DNA of 64,000 nucleotides from Antilocapra americana (Eukaryota; Chordata; Mammalia; Artiodactyla; Antilocapridae), in the NCBI GenBank assembly GCA_007570785.1, contig ML664161.1, positions 46,600,745 to 46,664,744 on the forward strand, read 5' to 3'. This document shows, piece after piece, positions 1 through 11,599 of the stretch. The notes under the pieces are model-generated. The model was not told the DNA's origin and did not search any database. It saw only the letters and a list, made by a program, of their open reading frames with translations. The translations under genes were made by a program, and so were the position numbers. Numbering within the stretch: position 1 is the stretch's first letter; the number at the start of each line of letters is the position of its first letter.

Positions 1-348
1 CGCACATATATGGAATTTAGAAAGACGGTAACGAGAACCCAACATACGAGACAGCAAAAGGAACGCAGATGTATAGAATAGACTCGTGGACTTTGTGGAT
101 GAGGGTAAGGGTGGGATGATATGGGAGAAGGGCATTGAAGCATGTTAATTTTCATATGTCTAATCAATCGCCAGCCGAGGACTGATGCTCGGGGCTGGTG
201 CAGCAAGATTTCCCGAGGGGGGGAGGGAAGAGGGAGGGGGGTTCCGGAGGGGAAGCATATGTAAACCCATGGTGATATCATGACAATGTATGGCAAAAAC
301 AATTAAAAAAAAATAATAAATAAAAAAAATTAAAAATAAAATAAAATA
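1..348 (+). mobile_element. Ruminant L1, 3' UTR and A-rich tail (left end cut by window)
   Basis: This is the last ~300 bases of a ruminant L1: the conserved tract around ATATATGGAATTTAG, the purine-rich GGGGGGGAGGG segment, the terminal GACAATGTATGGCAAAAAC motif and an A-rich tail from 301. It is nearly the same sequence as the L1 ends at 37.5 kb (inverted) and 55 kb, so all three belong to one young subfamily. No ORF2 coding sequence is included. Whether the element continues leftward cannot be seen. Confidence 0.92.
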
Positions 349-1329
349 GCTCAACTGTAATTCCATCTTTTGTTTATATGCCACTAAAGCTGCCCAATAC
401 TTATATTGTCATTTGGACTCTTTGGTTACATTTACACTGCATAACTTGTTTATCACTGAACGTGGTATCTTTGCTAAAATGTTCTGAATGATTCAGATAG
501 AAACAGTGATTCAGATAGAAAGGGAGTTGGATATGAATCATTCTTATGTGGATGTAAGGCTTTCCTTAGTGTTTCTATGTAAACTTCAGAATTACTTTGA
601 TTTTGTTTGTCTCCACTTGGCAGCAGAGAAATCAGTTTCATTTAACAGTATGTCCAACACCTACAACAATTACTGCCACATAATAATATGTGTTTAATAT
701 ATATTTGCTAATCATTAAATGAACAAAAGTATGCCAGACAATGTTTCTTAGGTAACAGAGTTTACCTCTGACTGGTACAGATTTGAAGTTAAACATTATT
801 TTAATTGGCGCCATCCAATGCAGTTAAACCTGCTGATCAGTGTCCTCCCCTGTAATATGGCACTACAACTGGACTTTCAAGTACCTCCTATCAGTTATTA
901 TTAACAGGAAGTCTTTGGAAACTTCTATTTTCCTAATCTATAAAAAAGATGAAGATGATAGAGGCATGGTTTGCTTAGCACTAAAGCTGTTACTTGACCA
1001 ATGTTCTGGAACCAAGGTGAGCTGTTGGCTTGCCTGTGGGGATACCTAGCTGCAGTTTGCCTCATTGCCTCTTAGACACTGGAGTAAACATTATTCTCGA
1101 GCTAACGAGAGAGGTTGCAAAAGGCTAAATATCTTCCTACATATGAAGGGGGAACCAACTGTCCACACTATCCCCAATCCTGGAGCCAGAACTGAACTTT
1201 GAGAGTAGCTGGAATTTGAACCATGAGTGAATTTTCCCTATGATAGATGTGCATTTGTTGTAATGCATTGAAGAGGCTCGTAGACTTCATTCATCATCAG
1301 GAAACATCTACTGTTATTTAGGATTGACT
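349..1329. other. No recognisable feature
   Basis: A+T-rich sequence between an L1 tail and a SINE. Only chance-length open frames (69 codons or fewer), no repeat family I recognise and no splice-bounded reading frame. Confidence 0.5.
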
Positions 1330-1591
1330 AGGGGCTTCCCTGGTGGCTCAGTTGGTAAAAAATCTGCCCGCAGTTAAGGAGACTTCCTATAATTCAGGAG
1401 ACTGCGTGTAATGCAAAAGACTGCCTGCAATGCAGGAGACGGGAGTTGGATCCCTGGTTCAGGAAGATCCCCTAGAGGAGGAAATGGCAACCCACTCCAG
1501 TATTCTTACCTGGGAAATCCCATGAACAGAGGAGTCTGGTGGCCTATAGTACAAGAGGTTGCAAAGAGTCAAATATGACAACAACTAAACC
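1330..1591 (+). mobile_element. Bov-tA SINE with a four-fold 19-base expansion in the tRNA-like head
   Basis: Starts with GGGCTTCCCTGGTGGCTCAG (tRNA-like head with pol III A-box), continues through a B-box-like GTTGGATCC, then the Bov-A body (ATGGCAACCCACTCCAGTATTCTTACCTGG) and the TGCAAAGAGTC tail. These SINEs are pol III transcripts mobilised by BovB machinery. Between the A- and B-boxes a 19-base unit ending in GGAGAC or AAAGAC is present four times in tandem (1365-1383, 1384-1402, 1403-1421, 1422-1440), where ordinary copies in this window have one. Confidence 0.93.
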
Positions 1592-3496
1592 AATACCACC
1601 AGGATACAAAGCAGTGTGCAAATCTTTTTTTTTATTCTTTATTGCACAAACTTCTCACAAGTCCTAGAAGTCCCTATCCTTTTCTTTCTTTCCTCTGTCC
1701 TACTCCTTTCTCTACTTAATCCTATTGCAGTCCCCTGTGCTCCATCTGTTCAGCCCTGTTTCACATTGATCCATGTATTTCTGAAAAGAGAGAACATACC
1801 AGATAAAGAAACACTTTGTCTCACTATTATTCATTAGTTCTCATAGAAAGATTCTGTGAATTATTGAGATTAAATACCCTCCCTACCAGGGGTGAGGCTC
1901 AGGTGGGACAAAAGGCTGAAGCAGGAATAGACCTGTGGATACCATCTTCTATCTTTTAGGCTGGTTGATTGAAATTGTCTTCATGCTCTAATAGTACTTT
2001 GTCATTGGCAAATGCCATTTGGTATCACTTCTGATCTCATCAGATCTTAGTGACTGCTCTAGTTTCATGCTGTGTGGAACTGAAAGATAATTTCACCTCT
2101 GTGTCTTTAAATATGACTCTCATAGAGGCAGTTATTCTTTAGCTAAATTTACCCACCCGCACATTAATTACCTATGACCGTCTTAACAGGGATTTGTTAC
2201 TAACAGTAAACAATGGGTCATCAGGACAAGAATGGGACATTGAACAGATCAATACTTATGGGAGTTCTCATGAGCATGCAGGGAGAGGCGGGCCCTGGCA
2301 GACTTCTGGGAGCCACTAACATCACTGTGTCACAATTTGTCTTTCCTTGGGAAGCAGATGAAATTAACTGCCTGAGAGCATTGTCATTATTCTTAAATGA
2401 GTGATTGCATAGATCTATGTGGTAGGCAGTTTTCAGGAAAGAACCAGGATACCAGAGTAAATGTTTAAGAAATGAGGTTCCAAGAAACTGAGATCTCAGG
2501 AGTTTACTGGCCTCCTCAGAAGAGGGAAATTATTCAAATATGGGATGTTCTTTCAGATATTTGATTTAAGTTAAGCTTTCTTTAGTGTTACTGTGTAAAC
2601 TCCAAAAATATTGTTTATCTTTTGTCATTAAAAAGATAGACAACAGGTACATGTATGAAGGACACTATTGGTTTCTATCTAGCTTTCTTTCTTTCTTATT
2701 CCTGAGTGAATCCTTTTGAAAAAATCATTTCCAGATATCTACCTCTTCCTCAGCCACCCATGTACCTCTGGAAGAGCTGATCACCATTGTAGCTTTAGTA
2801 GAGGACTCATTGGATTCAGGATAGTGAATCTTTGAAGAATGGTTTCATGAATCAACCTTGGCTAGTGAACTATTATTAGAGGAATTCTTCTAGGAGGATC
2901 TGGAAAGAGTTTTCCTCATTTCTAAGAAAATTCCACAGAAGAAAAACTATCTCTGAATGTCTGGATACTTTCCTGAAACTGTTAGTTGCACTACTGTTCT
3001 ACACCTAAGGATGGAGCCAACTCTTCTGTTGGACAGTTGAGGGTGGCTAAAATGAGAAGAGGAAAGAACCTAGGCTCCCAACTGCTGAATTAACCAGTCT
3101 CCAAATCAAATCAAACTGTTGTAAAATATTTTAAAATCCAAGCATTTGGACATTCATTGAGTTCTTTATTTCCTCAGCTATTTATGCAATAAAAATAAGA
3201 AATATTTTGCGTCTATAGCATTCTTTGTGCTTTCTTACTTTTAAAGTAACTATGCTTTGCAAAATAAATTCTTATTTTTTGAATTGAACAAATAAAGATC
3301 TGGGAAAAGACATCAGGGATATATTATAGTCTGAATTTTATTAAAATTGACACAAGAAACACATTGTCTGTAACTTCTTGTCTTAAACCAAACACTACCT
3401 TTACATTCCACTGCTAATAAGCTTCAGAACATTTAAGGCCTGGGTTAACTCTCTTCCCTGACCCACACTTACAACTCGTTTCTCTGACTCTCTTAC
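1592..3496. other. No recognisable feature
   Basis: About 1.9 kb without an identifiable repeat or gene. It contains a short T-run near 1624 and a pyrimidine-rich tract at about 1675-1720. Open frames are at most 73 codons and show no family resemblance. Confidence 0.5.
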
Positions 3497-3507
3497 TTTG
3501 TCGACAT

Positions 3508-3716
3508 GGTGGTGGTTTAGTCTCTAAGTCATGTCCGACTCTTGCGACACCATGGGCTGTAGCCTGCCAGGCTCCTCTGCTCATGGGACTCTCCAGGCAA
3601 GAATACTGGAATGGGTTGCCATTTCTTTCTCCAGGGGATCGTCCCAACCCAGGAATTGAACCCAGGTCTCCTGCATTGCAGAAGGATTCTTTACCAACTG
3701 AGCTATGAGGGAAGCA
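3508..3716 (-). mobile_element. Bov-tA SINE
   Basis: Reverse-strand Bov-tA. The tail (GTCATGTCCGACTCTTGCGA) is at the left, the body (GGCAAGAATACTGGAATGGG) is in the middle and the tRNA-like head (CTGAGCTATGAGGGAAGC) is at the right. It is flanked by an 11-base TSD, TTTGTCGACAT at 3497-3507 and TTTGTTGACAT at 3717-3727, with one mismatch. Confidence 0.93.
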
Positions 3717-3727
3717 TTTGTTGACAT

Positions 3728-4084
3728 AGTATCTTCTTCTTTTACTCTTCCATTCACTTTTCTTTGAAATCCAAGTAGGTCATCTCCCCTATTTCATCTT
3801 TGAAGTCATTTTGGAAATTACTATCCTTTAAAATAGCAGTTGTTTCTCTGTTTGAATATGATTATAAAATATTCAAAATATTATTACAAAAGATAATTCT
3901 TCATGGATATTTTCGGATGTAGTAAAAATTTTTAAAGAGCTAAGCTATATATAGTATTTCTATTGCTCAAAATAGTATGTATCCATAGATTTAGCATTAT
4001 CTTATTTTATAGAAAATGTAAGATGCTCTAAATTATGAGATGAACATTTTCAAAGAATAGTAAATATCTTGGCCAGATTATAGT
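3728..4084. other. No recognisable feature
   Basis: Short A+T-rich interval between a SINE and the left copy of the 44-base repeat that flanks the next L1. Nothing further seen. Confidence 0.5.
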
Positions 4085-4128
4085 TAAGTATAGTTTTAAT
4101 TTCTATTCCTTAGCAATTGATAAAAAAA
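4085..4128 (+). repeat. Left copy of a 44-base direct repeat flanking an L1
   Basis: This stretch recurs at 5429-5472 with only two C/T differences and ends in an A-run in both places. It brackets the minus-strand L1 between them, as a target-site duplication would, but is two to four times longer than the other TSDs in this window (7-15 bases). Confidence 0.85.
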
Positions 4129-5428
4129 CAATTATAAAAATTTTGATTTTTAAAAAAAAATTATTTTCTTTACATTATCGTGTTGGTTTTGCCATACATT
4201 GACATGAATCTGCCATGAGTATACATATGTTCCCCTTCCAGAACCCCCCTCCCTCCTCCCTCCAGATTCCCTCTCTCTGGGTCATCCTGGTGCACCAGCC
4301 CTGAGCATCAAACCTGGGCTGGTGATTGATTTCACATATGATAATTAACATGCTTCAATACCGTTCTCCCATATCATCCCACCCTTGCCCTCTCCCATAG
4401 AGTTCAAAAGACTGTTCTATACATCTGTGTTTCTTTTGCTGTTCTAATTACCATCTTGTTACAGGGTTCTCGTTACCATCTTTCTAAATTCCATATATAT
4501 GCGTCATCATATTGTATTTTTGTTTTTCCTTCTGGCTTACTTCACTCTGGAAAATAGGCTCCAGTTTCGTCCACCTCAGTATAACTGATTCAAATGAATT
4601 CTTTTTAATGGCTGAGTAATATTCCATTGTGTATATGTACCACACCTTTCTTATCCATTCGTCAGTTGATGGGCATCTAGGTTGCTTCCATGTCCTAGCT
4701 ATTGTAAACAAAGCAGCGATGAACATTGGGGTACACGTGTCTCTTTCCATTCTGGTTTCCTCAGTGTGTATGCCCAGCAGTGAGATTGCTGGGTCATATG
4801 GCAGTTCTATTTCCAGTTTTTTAAGGAATTTCCACACTGTTTTCCATAGTGGCTGTACTAGTTTGCAATCCCACCAACAGTGTAAGAGGGTTCCCTTTTC
4901 TCCACATCCTCTCCAGCATTTATTTCTTGTAGACTTTTGGATGGCAGCCATGCTGACTGGGGTAAAGTGGTACCTCATTGTGGTTTTGATTTGCATTTCT
5001 CTGATCATGAGTGATGTTGACCATCTTTTCATGTGTTTGTTAGCCATTTGTATGTCTTCTTTGGAGAAATGTCTGTTTAGTTCTTTGGCCCACTTTTTGA
5101 TTGGGTCATTTATTTTTCTGGAATGGAGCTGCAGGAGTTGCTTGTATATTTTTGAAATTAATTGTTTGTCTGTTGCTTCGTTTGCTATTATTTTCTCCCA
5201 TTCTGAAGGCTGTCTTTTCACCTTGCTTATAGTTTCCTTTGTTGTGCAGAAGCTTTTCATTGTAATTAGGTCCCATTTGTTTATTTGTGCTTTTATTTCC
5301 AATATTCTGGGAGGTGAGTCATAGAGGATCCTGCTTTGGTTTATGTTGGAGAGTGTTTTGCCTATGTTTTCCTCCAAAAGTTTTATAGTTTCTGGTCTTA
5401 TGTTTAGATCTTTGATCCATTTTGAGTG
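4129..5428 (-). mobile_element. L1, 5'-truncated: 3' UTR plus C-terminal third of ORF2
   Basis: Read on the reverse strand, this runs from ORF2 (right) through the stop near 4484 into a 3' UTR ending with the L1 terminal motif and a degenerate A-tail (T-rich on the plus strand, about 4140-4165). It breaks off at about 5428 inside ORF2 where the second copy of the 44-base repeat begins. The sequence differs clearly from the adjoining L1, so the two are separate insertions from different subfamilies rather than one duplicated element. Confidence 0.92.
4484..5377 (-). pseudogene. L1 ORF2 C-terminal fragment (297 codons, open)
   Basis: An uninterrupted reading frame corresponding to the C-terminal end of L1 ORF2p, downstream of the reverse-transcriptase core. 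Visible features are a basic stretch around [18 protein letters not shown], the cysteine-rich segment [18 protein letters not shown] (C-x3-C-x7-H-x4-C, as in L1 zinc-knuckle-like C-termini), and the conserved [20 protein letters not shown] end. The endonuclease and RT domains are absent because of 5' truncation, so the fragment cannot encode a functional protein. The open frame suggests modest age. The initial Met is only an internal codon. Confidence 0.9.
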
Positions 5429-5472
5429 TAAGTATAGTTTTAATTTCTATTCCCTAGCAACTGATAAAAAAA
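5429..5472 (+). repeat. Right copy of the 44-base direct repeat
   Basis: Partner of 4085-4128 with two substitutions. It sits exactly between two same-orientation L1s. The A-run at its right edge is a plausible L1 endonuclease target and adjoins the T-rich (tail) end of the second L1. Confidence 0.85.
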
Positions 5473-6168
5473 AATTTATATATTTTATTTATTTTATTTT
5501 TAAATTTTCTTTACTTTATTGTGTTGGTTTTGCCATACAATGACATGAAACCGCCATGGGTTTACATATGCTCCCCATCCAGAACCCCCCTCCCTCCCCC
5601 CTCCCGATTCCCTCCCCCTGGGACATCTTGCGCACCAGCCCCGAGCATCAATCCTGGGCTGGCGATTGATTACCCATATGATAATTAACATGTTTCAATG
5701 CCATTCTCCCATATCCTCCCACCCTTGCCCTCTTCCACAGAGTCCACGTGTCTGACCTATACATCTGCGTTCCTTTTCCTGTCTCGCATGCTGGGTTCTC
5801 GTTACCATCTTTCTAAATTCCATATATATGCGTTAGTATACTGTATTGTTGTTTTTCCTTCTGGCTTACTTCACTCTGGATAATAGACTCCAGTTCCGTC
5901 CACCTGAGTAGAACTGATTCAAATGAATTTTTTTTAATGCTGAGTAGTATTCCATTGTGTATATGTACCATAGCTTTCTTATCCATTCGTCAGTTGATGG
6001 GCATCTAGGTTGCTTCCATGTCCTGGCTATTGTAAACAATGCGGCAATGAACACTGGGGTACACGTGGCTCTTTCAATTTTGGTTTCCTTGGTGTGTATG
6101 CCCAGCAGTGGGATTGCTGGGTCACATGGCAGGTCTATTTGCAGTTTTTTAAGGAATCTCCACACTGT
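5473..6168 (-). mobile_element. L1, strongly 5'-truncated: 3' UTR plus last ~100 codons of ORF2
   Basis: Reverse-strand L1 whose T-rich tail (about 5473-5512) directly abuts the 44-base repeat. The 3' UTR is 5513-5830. The ORF2 C-terminal frame is open from 6165 to 5866, with the [20 protein letters not shown] motif intact, but the last residues shift frame relative to the copies at 4.5 and 23.8 kb. The element stops at about 6168. I could not establish its own TSD because both candidate flanks are low-complexity TTTATTTTAAAT-like sequence. Confidence 0.9.
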
Positions 6169-8279
6169 TTATTTTAAATGATTGCTTTTACTAGGGATGC
6201 TAGTAGAAGTGTAAGGATGGTAAAATATCAGATTTTTCCTCAAGTTCTCATTTATGATACATTTTTTCCATCTTATGCATTTTTTTCTGAAGAATTTAAT
6301 TTAAAACTGTCACTGTAAATTCTGTAATATTTTATCTTCCACGCAAAATTCTACTTTAAAAAAATTTTTTCTACCTGAATAATGTTTAAGGTAATTGAAA
6401 AGGAACCTGAAACAACATAGTACACTAAAAAAAAATCTTATTTTTTGTTACACTCAAATGTATTTTGGCATTGAAGAATTTTGTAGTTTTATTTTAAATA
6501 TATACACACATGTATGGAAAACAGTCCATGTTGTTTGAGCAGTGTCAAAATGAGTTGCCTTGTCTTTGGTGATTATATGTTTTTCTCCTCCTCTTTTCTT
6601 TTAAAAAAGTGCCTAAATTATACTTCTTGGAAAGCTACCCTGTGCTCAATCTAAATGAATTCTATAGTCAATCAAGTTAGAAAAATGTCATATACTATTC
6701 CCTCTTCATATTAATAATGCACACCATCATATGAAGAAGTTTGGGGATCCCAGTAGTAAAGACATTTGTTTCATCCAGCCTTTAATCATGGGACCATTTC
6801 TTTCTGTCACAGCTCTGAACATGCTTTGAAACTAAGGTGTCATTTAACACACTTCAGGAGGTATCATTCTAAATAAGTCTTCCCGTCAATCCAAAGAATC
6901 AGTGGAGCATCCTTGGTTGAGAAAATGTAATTTGTGTAGCTCTTGAATTGGTTTAAATTTTAAAAATGTTTTAGTTGGGAATTGCTGTCTCATGTTGTCA
7001 TGGGAATCCTTGTTGGCAAAGCAGTACTGCAGTGCCACAGTTGATATCCCAGCCCTGGAAATTCTGAATTTGATTGGTTATAGCATTCTTTTAACAGTTT
7101 GCTAATTTCCTGATTGCATTCCCCATTATTGACTTCGTATGGTAGGGAAGCATGAGGTCTGCATTATCTTTTCACCTATGGCAATTTTTTTGCTGAATGT
7201 TTTATACATGGAAGTAGAGAATGGACTAAATGATTAGTATAAACTGAATGGTAATGATAATTTCAACAAAGTGAAGGGAATTTCCCCCCCATGTCAGAGG
7301 TCACTTTAAAGCTTTTTTACCCCCTCACATTGTTACACATAAAAACATTCTAAGGTTGACTGGAGATAGGAAATAAAGTACACAGAGCCACATACTGAAC
7401 TTCCTGCAGCCTTGAGATTCTGAAGATGTGTTGTGTGTTCACATGGGCTGTCATTGCATGATCTATTGCTTGATAAAGAAAGAGTCTCTACTCTCTGACC
7501 CCAATTCCTTCAAGCCTAGAAAAATACTTCACATTAGAAAATTTAAATTGATTTCTCAAGTTACCATTAATTTTGGGAAATATTTCTCATGTATTTTAAA
7601 GAAAATACTTAGACGTTCCTGTTTCTTTTTTTCCCATACAAAATATATGATTGATTTTGTTACTTTTATGTTTCTAATACTTTTCTGATGTTGTGTTTCC
7701 CTTGAGAGAATTTTTTCTTTTTAAAATTCAGATTCAATAAGGGATATTGTTAATGAGTTTTTTTAAACTAAAATCACTGTGTGGCTGAAATCAGAGAAAC
7801 TTTATAGAGATACACAGATGAAAAAAAGAGCATTTTCTAATAGGATGCTAGGTGTCTGATTTTTAGGGGTATGTTTTGAAGTGAATCCTGTCAAAGTAGA
7901 AGGTATACTGCAGAGATTTAGTTTTCTGTTTTTACCTTTTCATGATAAATTTTATCATTAAATTTGAAGACACAGAAAAAAAGAGAGAAAGTTGAATTTA
8001 AAAAGAGAATTTTACCTTCATCCTTTTTTAATTTTGAAAATATTATCATCATTTACTTGTTCACTTATTCATTGATTCACTGACTTATGCATATTTATGG
8101 GGCACCTGAGTTTCTCAAACAAACTTCCATTGTAATTGGATAGATCTATTACCTGTATTGTTCCTCCTGGTCCTGGGAATGAGTCACTCATTTCTGCCTT
8201 CAAATTTTTGTTCCTGTTATTGCCTTGGGGTATAAGGCCTTCCTCTCTGCTCTGCTTGTTTAAAGTTTATGCAAGATGC
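6169..8279. other. No recognisable feature
   Basis: About 2.1 kb of A+T-rich DNA with no identified repeat. The longest open frames are about 86 codons, as expected by chance. A C-run occurs near 7286 and several A/T homopolymers are present. Very old repeats could be hidden here. Confidence 0.45.
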
Positions 8280-8560
8280 AAAGAGCAGTTCCAATCCCAT
8301 CTTCTTAGAAATTCTGCTCTGTCTCACTTAAGCACTTATTTAATAATCTTTCATTTGAACTCCCACAGCACTTCCAGAATGAGCCATATAATTTAGTACT
8401 TAATTATATATAGTCTCATATCATTTATCTATAAAAGATTTGTCTTCCTTGTTTCATCTTTATAGTGTATGGTCATAAATGCCAGGATTCCTATTCTTTA
8501 GTATCCTCCACAGCACTGAGAACACAGTAGATGTCCAATCAGTACATGGTTTTCGGTTAC
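8280..8560 (+). repeat. L2-like LINE 3' end fragment
   Basis: Diverged match to the L2 3' region: CTCACTTAAGCACTTATTTA, then the segment around GATTTGTCTTCCTTGTTTCA, ending with CAGCACTGAGAACACAGTAG, which corresponds to the usual 'agcacagtgcctggcacatag' end. L2 is an ancient mammalian LINE and this is a fossil. Confidence 0.55.
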
Positions 8561-8589
8561 TGATCATTTTAATTTGTTTGGAGATACAG

Positions 8590-8845
8590 CTCAGTTTAAG
8601 GGCAAGGACTATGGTATCTGAATATCCAAATTAAAATCTTACCTATCATTTACTGGCTGTACTTTTGGTAAATTGCCTAAATAAATGTCTTTGTCTGTTA
8701 AGTAAGAGTGAAAACAGAGCTCCTGCACACACCACACAGATCGATTATGAGAATTAAGTGACACAGAGCATGTAAAATATACGCACGGTAGTGCTGGGAA
8801 CCCAATAAAACTCAGTGAATAACAGTAGTGGTATTATTAATGCAC
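8590..8845 (+). repeat. MIR SINE, diverged
   Basis: MIR-like order: TCATTTACTGGCTGTACTTT (for 'cacttactagctgtgtgacc'), TGCCTAAATAAATGTCTTTG, GAGAATTAAGTGACACAGAG, and a 3' end resembling 'gtgcctggcacatagtaagcactcaataaat' (AGTGCTGGGAACCCAATAAA). Old and substituted throughout. Confidence 0.6.
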
Positions 8846-8984
8846 CTAAATCAGTACTCTTCTTTTTCATCTGAAATGTGTTGCTGGAAAGAATATTACT
8901 ATACAAGAATCAGGACTGGGGCTGGGTAGATAAGGGAGGGAAATGGTAACTCTATTATCCTAATAAATCTCTTGCACATCTAAT

Positions 8985-9065
8985 CCTGTTTTTTAAAAAA
9001 AATTCTTAATTTTTAATTAAAGTATAGCTGATTTACAATGTTGTGTACAGCAAAGTGATTCAGAG
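8985..9065 (-). repeat. Cetartiodactyl/old L1 3' end fragment
   Basis: On the reverse strand this reads as the end of an older L1 lineage (ACATTGTAAATCAGCTATAC followed by TTTAATTAAAAATTAAG). The same 3' end, with longer upstream sequence, occurs at about 30.9-31.2 kb. Confidence 0.6.
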
Positions 9066-9195
9066 ATCTAATCCTCTCTTGATGTCTGTTTCTCAGAGGA
9101 CCCAAATTACCATACCTGTCTAATTGGTTGTTTTAAAAAATATTGTTTACTTCTATCTACATTTCACATACGTATAGGTTTCTGTACCTCTGTTT

Positions 9196-9414
9196 GAAAA
9201 AATGAAAGTGTGAAAGTGTTAGCTAACTCTTTGTGACTCCAGGGACTGTAGCCCACCAAGCTCCTCTGTCCATGGAATTCTCCAGGCAAGAATACTGGTG
9301 TGGGTAGCCATTCCCTTCTTTAGGGGATCTTTCCTTCTCTGGGGGAATCTTCCAAACCCAGGGGTCTCCTACATTGCTGGCAGATTCTGTACTGTCTCAG
9401 CTACTAAAGAAGCT
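9196..9414 (-). mobile_element. Bov-tA SINE
   Basis: Reverse-strand copy with tail (TTAGCTAACTCTTTGTGACT), body (GGCAAGAATACTGGTGTGGG) and a degenerate head ending at about 9414. It is flanked by a 14-base TSD, CTGTACCTCTGTTT at 9182-9195 and CTGCACCTCTGTTT at 9415-9428, with one mismatch. An extra GGGGATC-like segment around 9330-9350 makes the head region irregular. Confidence 0.92.
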
Positions 9415-9428
9415 CTGCACCTCTGTTT

Positions 9429-11174
9429 TCTTCTGTCATTTTGATTAAGAACATTCTGTTATTTGTAATATCTTTGTTAGCTGTTTTGTAATAAGAGATC
9501 TCAGTCAGATTCCCCTTCATGGGACTGAAGAATACATAATTAAAATTAATAGACTGAAGATCCTATTGTAAAAAAGTAACACTTTTTTCTTTTTCATGGG
9601 AAATAAATGGACTAAGAAACATTAAAGCACAGCAAGATTTTATGTCTCTTGCTACTCAGCAAGAGAATAGGACACACGATTCTCCCAAAACTCCTGTGAG
9701 AAGCACCTCATTGTCCAGCAATTCTGCTTCTTTACAGCTTAATATTTTTACCAGAGAGAGGAGAGGAGCTGCTCTGTCGTGTTAGCTGAGGTTTGGGTGC
9801 CACATGAAACTCACCTCACCTGAGCTAAGAGCCAGGGCTGAATATCACCTAAGACTCATGGCTTCTGCTGTTGGGAGGTTAAAAAAAAGAGGGCAGCTGA
9901 CCTCTTTGAAGCATCTGCCCTTCACTCACAGGAGCTGGTCTGTGAGTGCACCATTGTGTCCAAACAAGCTGATCAACTCAGGGATCTTGGACCTTCAATG
10001 TTTGAAGTCAAGCTTGTTGCCTTCAGTTGAATGCTGGAAGCAATGAAAGTGTTTGGGTAGGAAACCAAGGAATAAGAGAAAAATCCTGAGGTCTTTGTCC
10101 CTGGAGAGCTGACAACCTTTATTTGGTGACATTAAAAAGTCACAGCAAATGCCTAGCCCAGATAGAGGAGTTGTTATTCACTTTAGCAAGGTTCTATGAC
10201 ACCTTGATCTGTTTCATTTTTTCAAAAAATGAGGCCCTCACCTCAATCAGCAGCCTTGTAAATACTGCTCTTGAATACACACACCACCTGTTAGAAGCTT
10301 AGGATTTTTGGAGGAAGAGTGTATGGTTGTAACTGCATAAATAATATCACTATGCTACTTTAGAAATTGAAAGATTAGATAGAGTTCTCTCAAATGGTTT
10401 TGGTAAGTTTGTTTACTGTGACCTTTTCGAAGCATTGGCTTTACTTAGCCAAGAACAGTTCACAGAAGAAGTAGGTTGAGGTTGACTAATGTATCTATTT
10501 TTACAAGTCTATGAAAAATGTGTAATAAAAATTCTTTCGTAATGTGGCAGCTGAGAAGTCTAGAAAGGAAGTACGGGGGTTATTTTTTTGGTTGCCAATA
10601 ACTAATAATGATAACGTACTTTAAACCTTTCTCTAAATGATGAGCTGTGTGCTTCTTAAAGTAAGCCTGAATGAGATGAAGTAATGAGTAAAATAAAAGT
10701 ATTTTCACAACTGTAATTGGTTTTGGGTGCATGTGTGTGTGCAAGGTACAAAATGCTGGTTTGTGTGGCTTATCTCTACCTCAAGGTTTCTTTGTGAATG
10801 AAAGAATGATACTTAAATAACTGAATTCTCTGAATTTCAACAGGTTGTTCAAAAATAGCTGCAACATCAAGAGAATGTGCACACTTAACTTTGAGAGAAC
10901 TGCAGATTCATTTTTCTATGCAATGCTTTCCATGAAGCTGCTCAACAAATGCTTGTCAACTGCCCAACATTAAAAAAAAAAAATTTTGAAGGCATAAAAA
11001 AACTCAATCACTCCTGTGCTCACATCTCTCTGTTTTTTCATTTTACAATTCTTTCATTTTGCTATATTAAAATCTCTATCTGGCATTGGCACATGTTTTC
11101 CTGTGAATTTCTGCAGATGGCACACTGAGGATGAAGAGAGATCTTATCTATCTTTCAAGTCTGGCTTCTACTTG
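9429..11174. other. No recognisable feature
   Basis: About 1.7 kb with no recognised repeat. An A-run lies at about 10972-10983 and a short TG run near 10732. Open frames reach only about 80 codons. Confidence 0.45.
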
Positions 11175-11336
11175 CCAACATTAATATCACCTTGGGCAAT
11201 GTTAGAGATGCAAATTCACAGGCCCTACCCCAGACCCAGGAAATCAGAGAGTTTGAAAAGTGAGCACAACAGTTGATGTTTTAACAAGTTCTCTGGATGA
11301 TTCTGAGGCACACTGAAGTTCAAGAACCAATGATAA
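11175..11336 (+). repeat. MER5A-like (hAT-Charlie) DNA transposon
   Basis: Matches the MER5 pattern: TTAGAGATGCAAATTCACAG GCCCTACCCCAGACCCAGGA, then TTTTAACAAGTTCTCTGGAT and GATTCTGAGGCACACTGAAG followed by TTCAAGAACCAATG (for the 'tttgagaaccactg' terminus). It is a short non-autonomous element and orientation is assigned from the internal order. Confidence 0.7.
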
Positions 11337-11599
11337 TATCCAATCCTTTCATTTTACAAAATTAACAAAATTGAGACTGAGACTCCCTCAGCTCCTTTAT
11401 TCTGTGTTTTCTCCAGGCTTTCATATCACATGTAGCTTTAAGAAGCAGTTGGCTTCCAGATTGTAACATCTTGACCTTTTTCCCTAAGACCTATAGCCAA
11501 CTTCTTTACTTGACACCTGTATTTGAATGTTTCAGGTACCTCAGATTTACAGGTACAAAGCCTCTATCTTCTCCAGTGTCACACATCTCAGCAAATGTG

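Noticed and set aside
4629..5324. 231-codon plus-strand open frame
   Set aside because: It is the antisense shadow of the L1 ORF2 C-terminal frame. Similar antisense frames occur over the other L1 copies.
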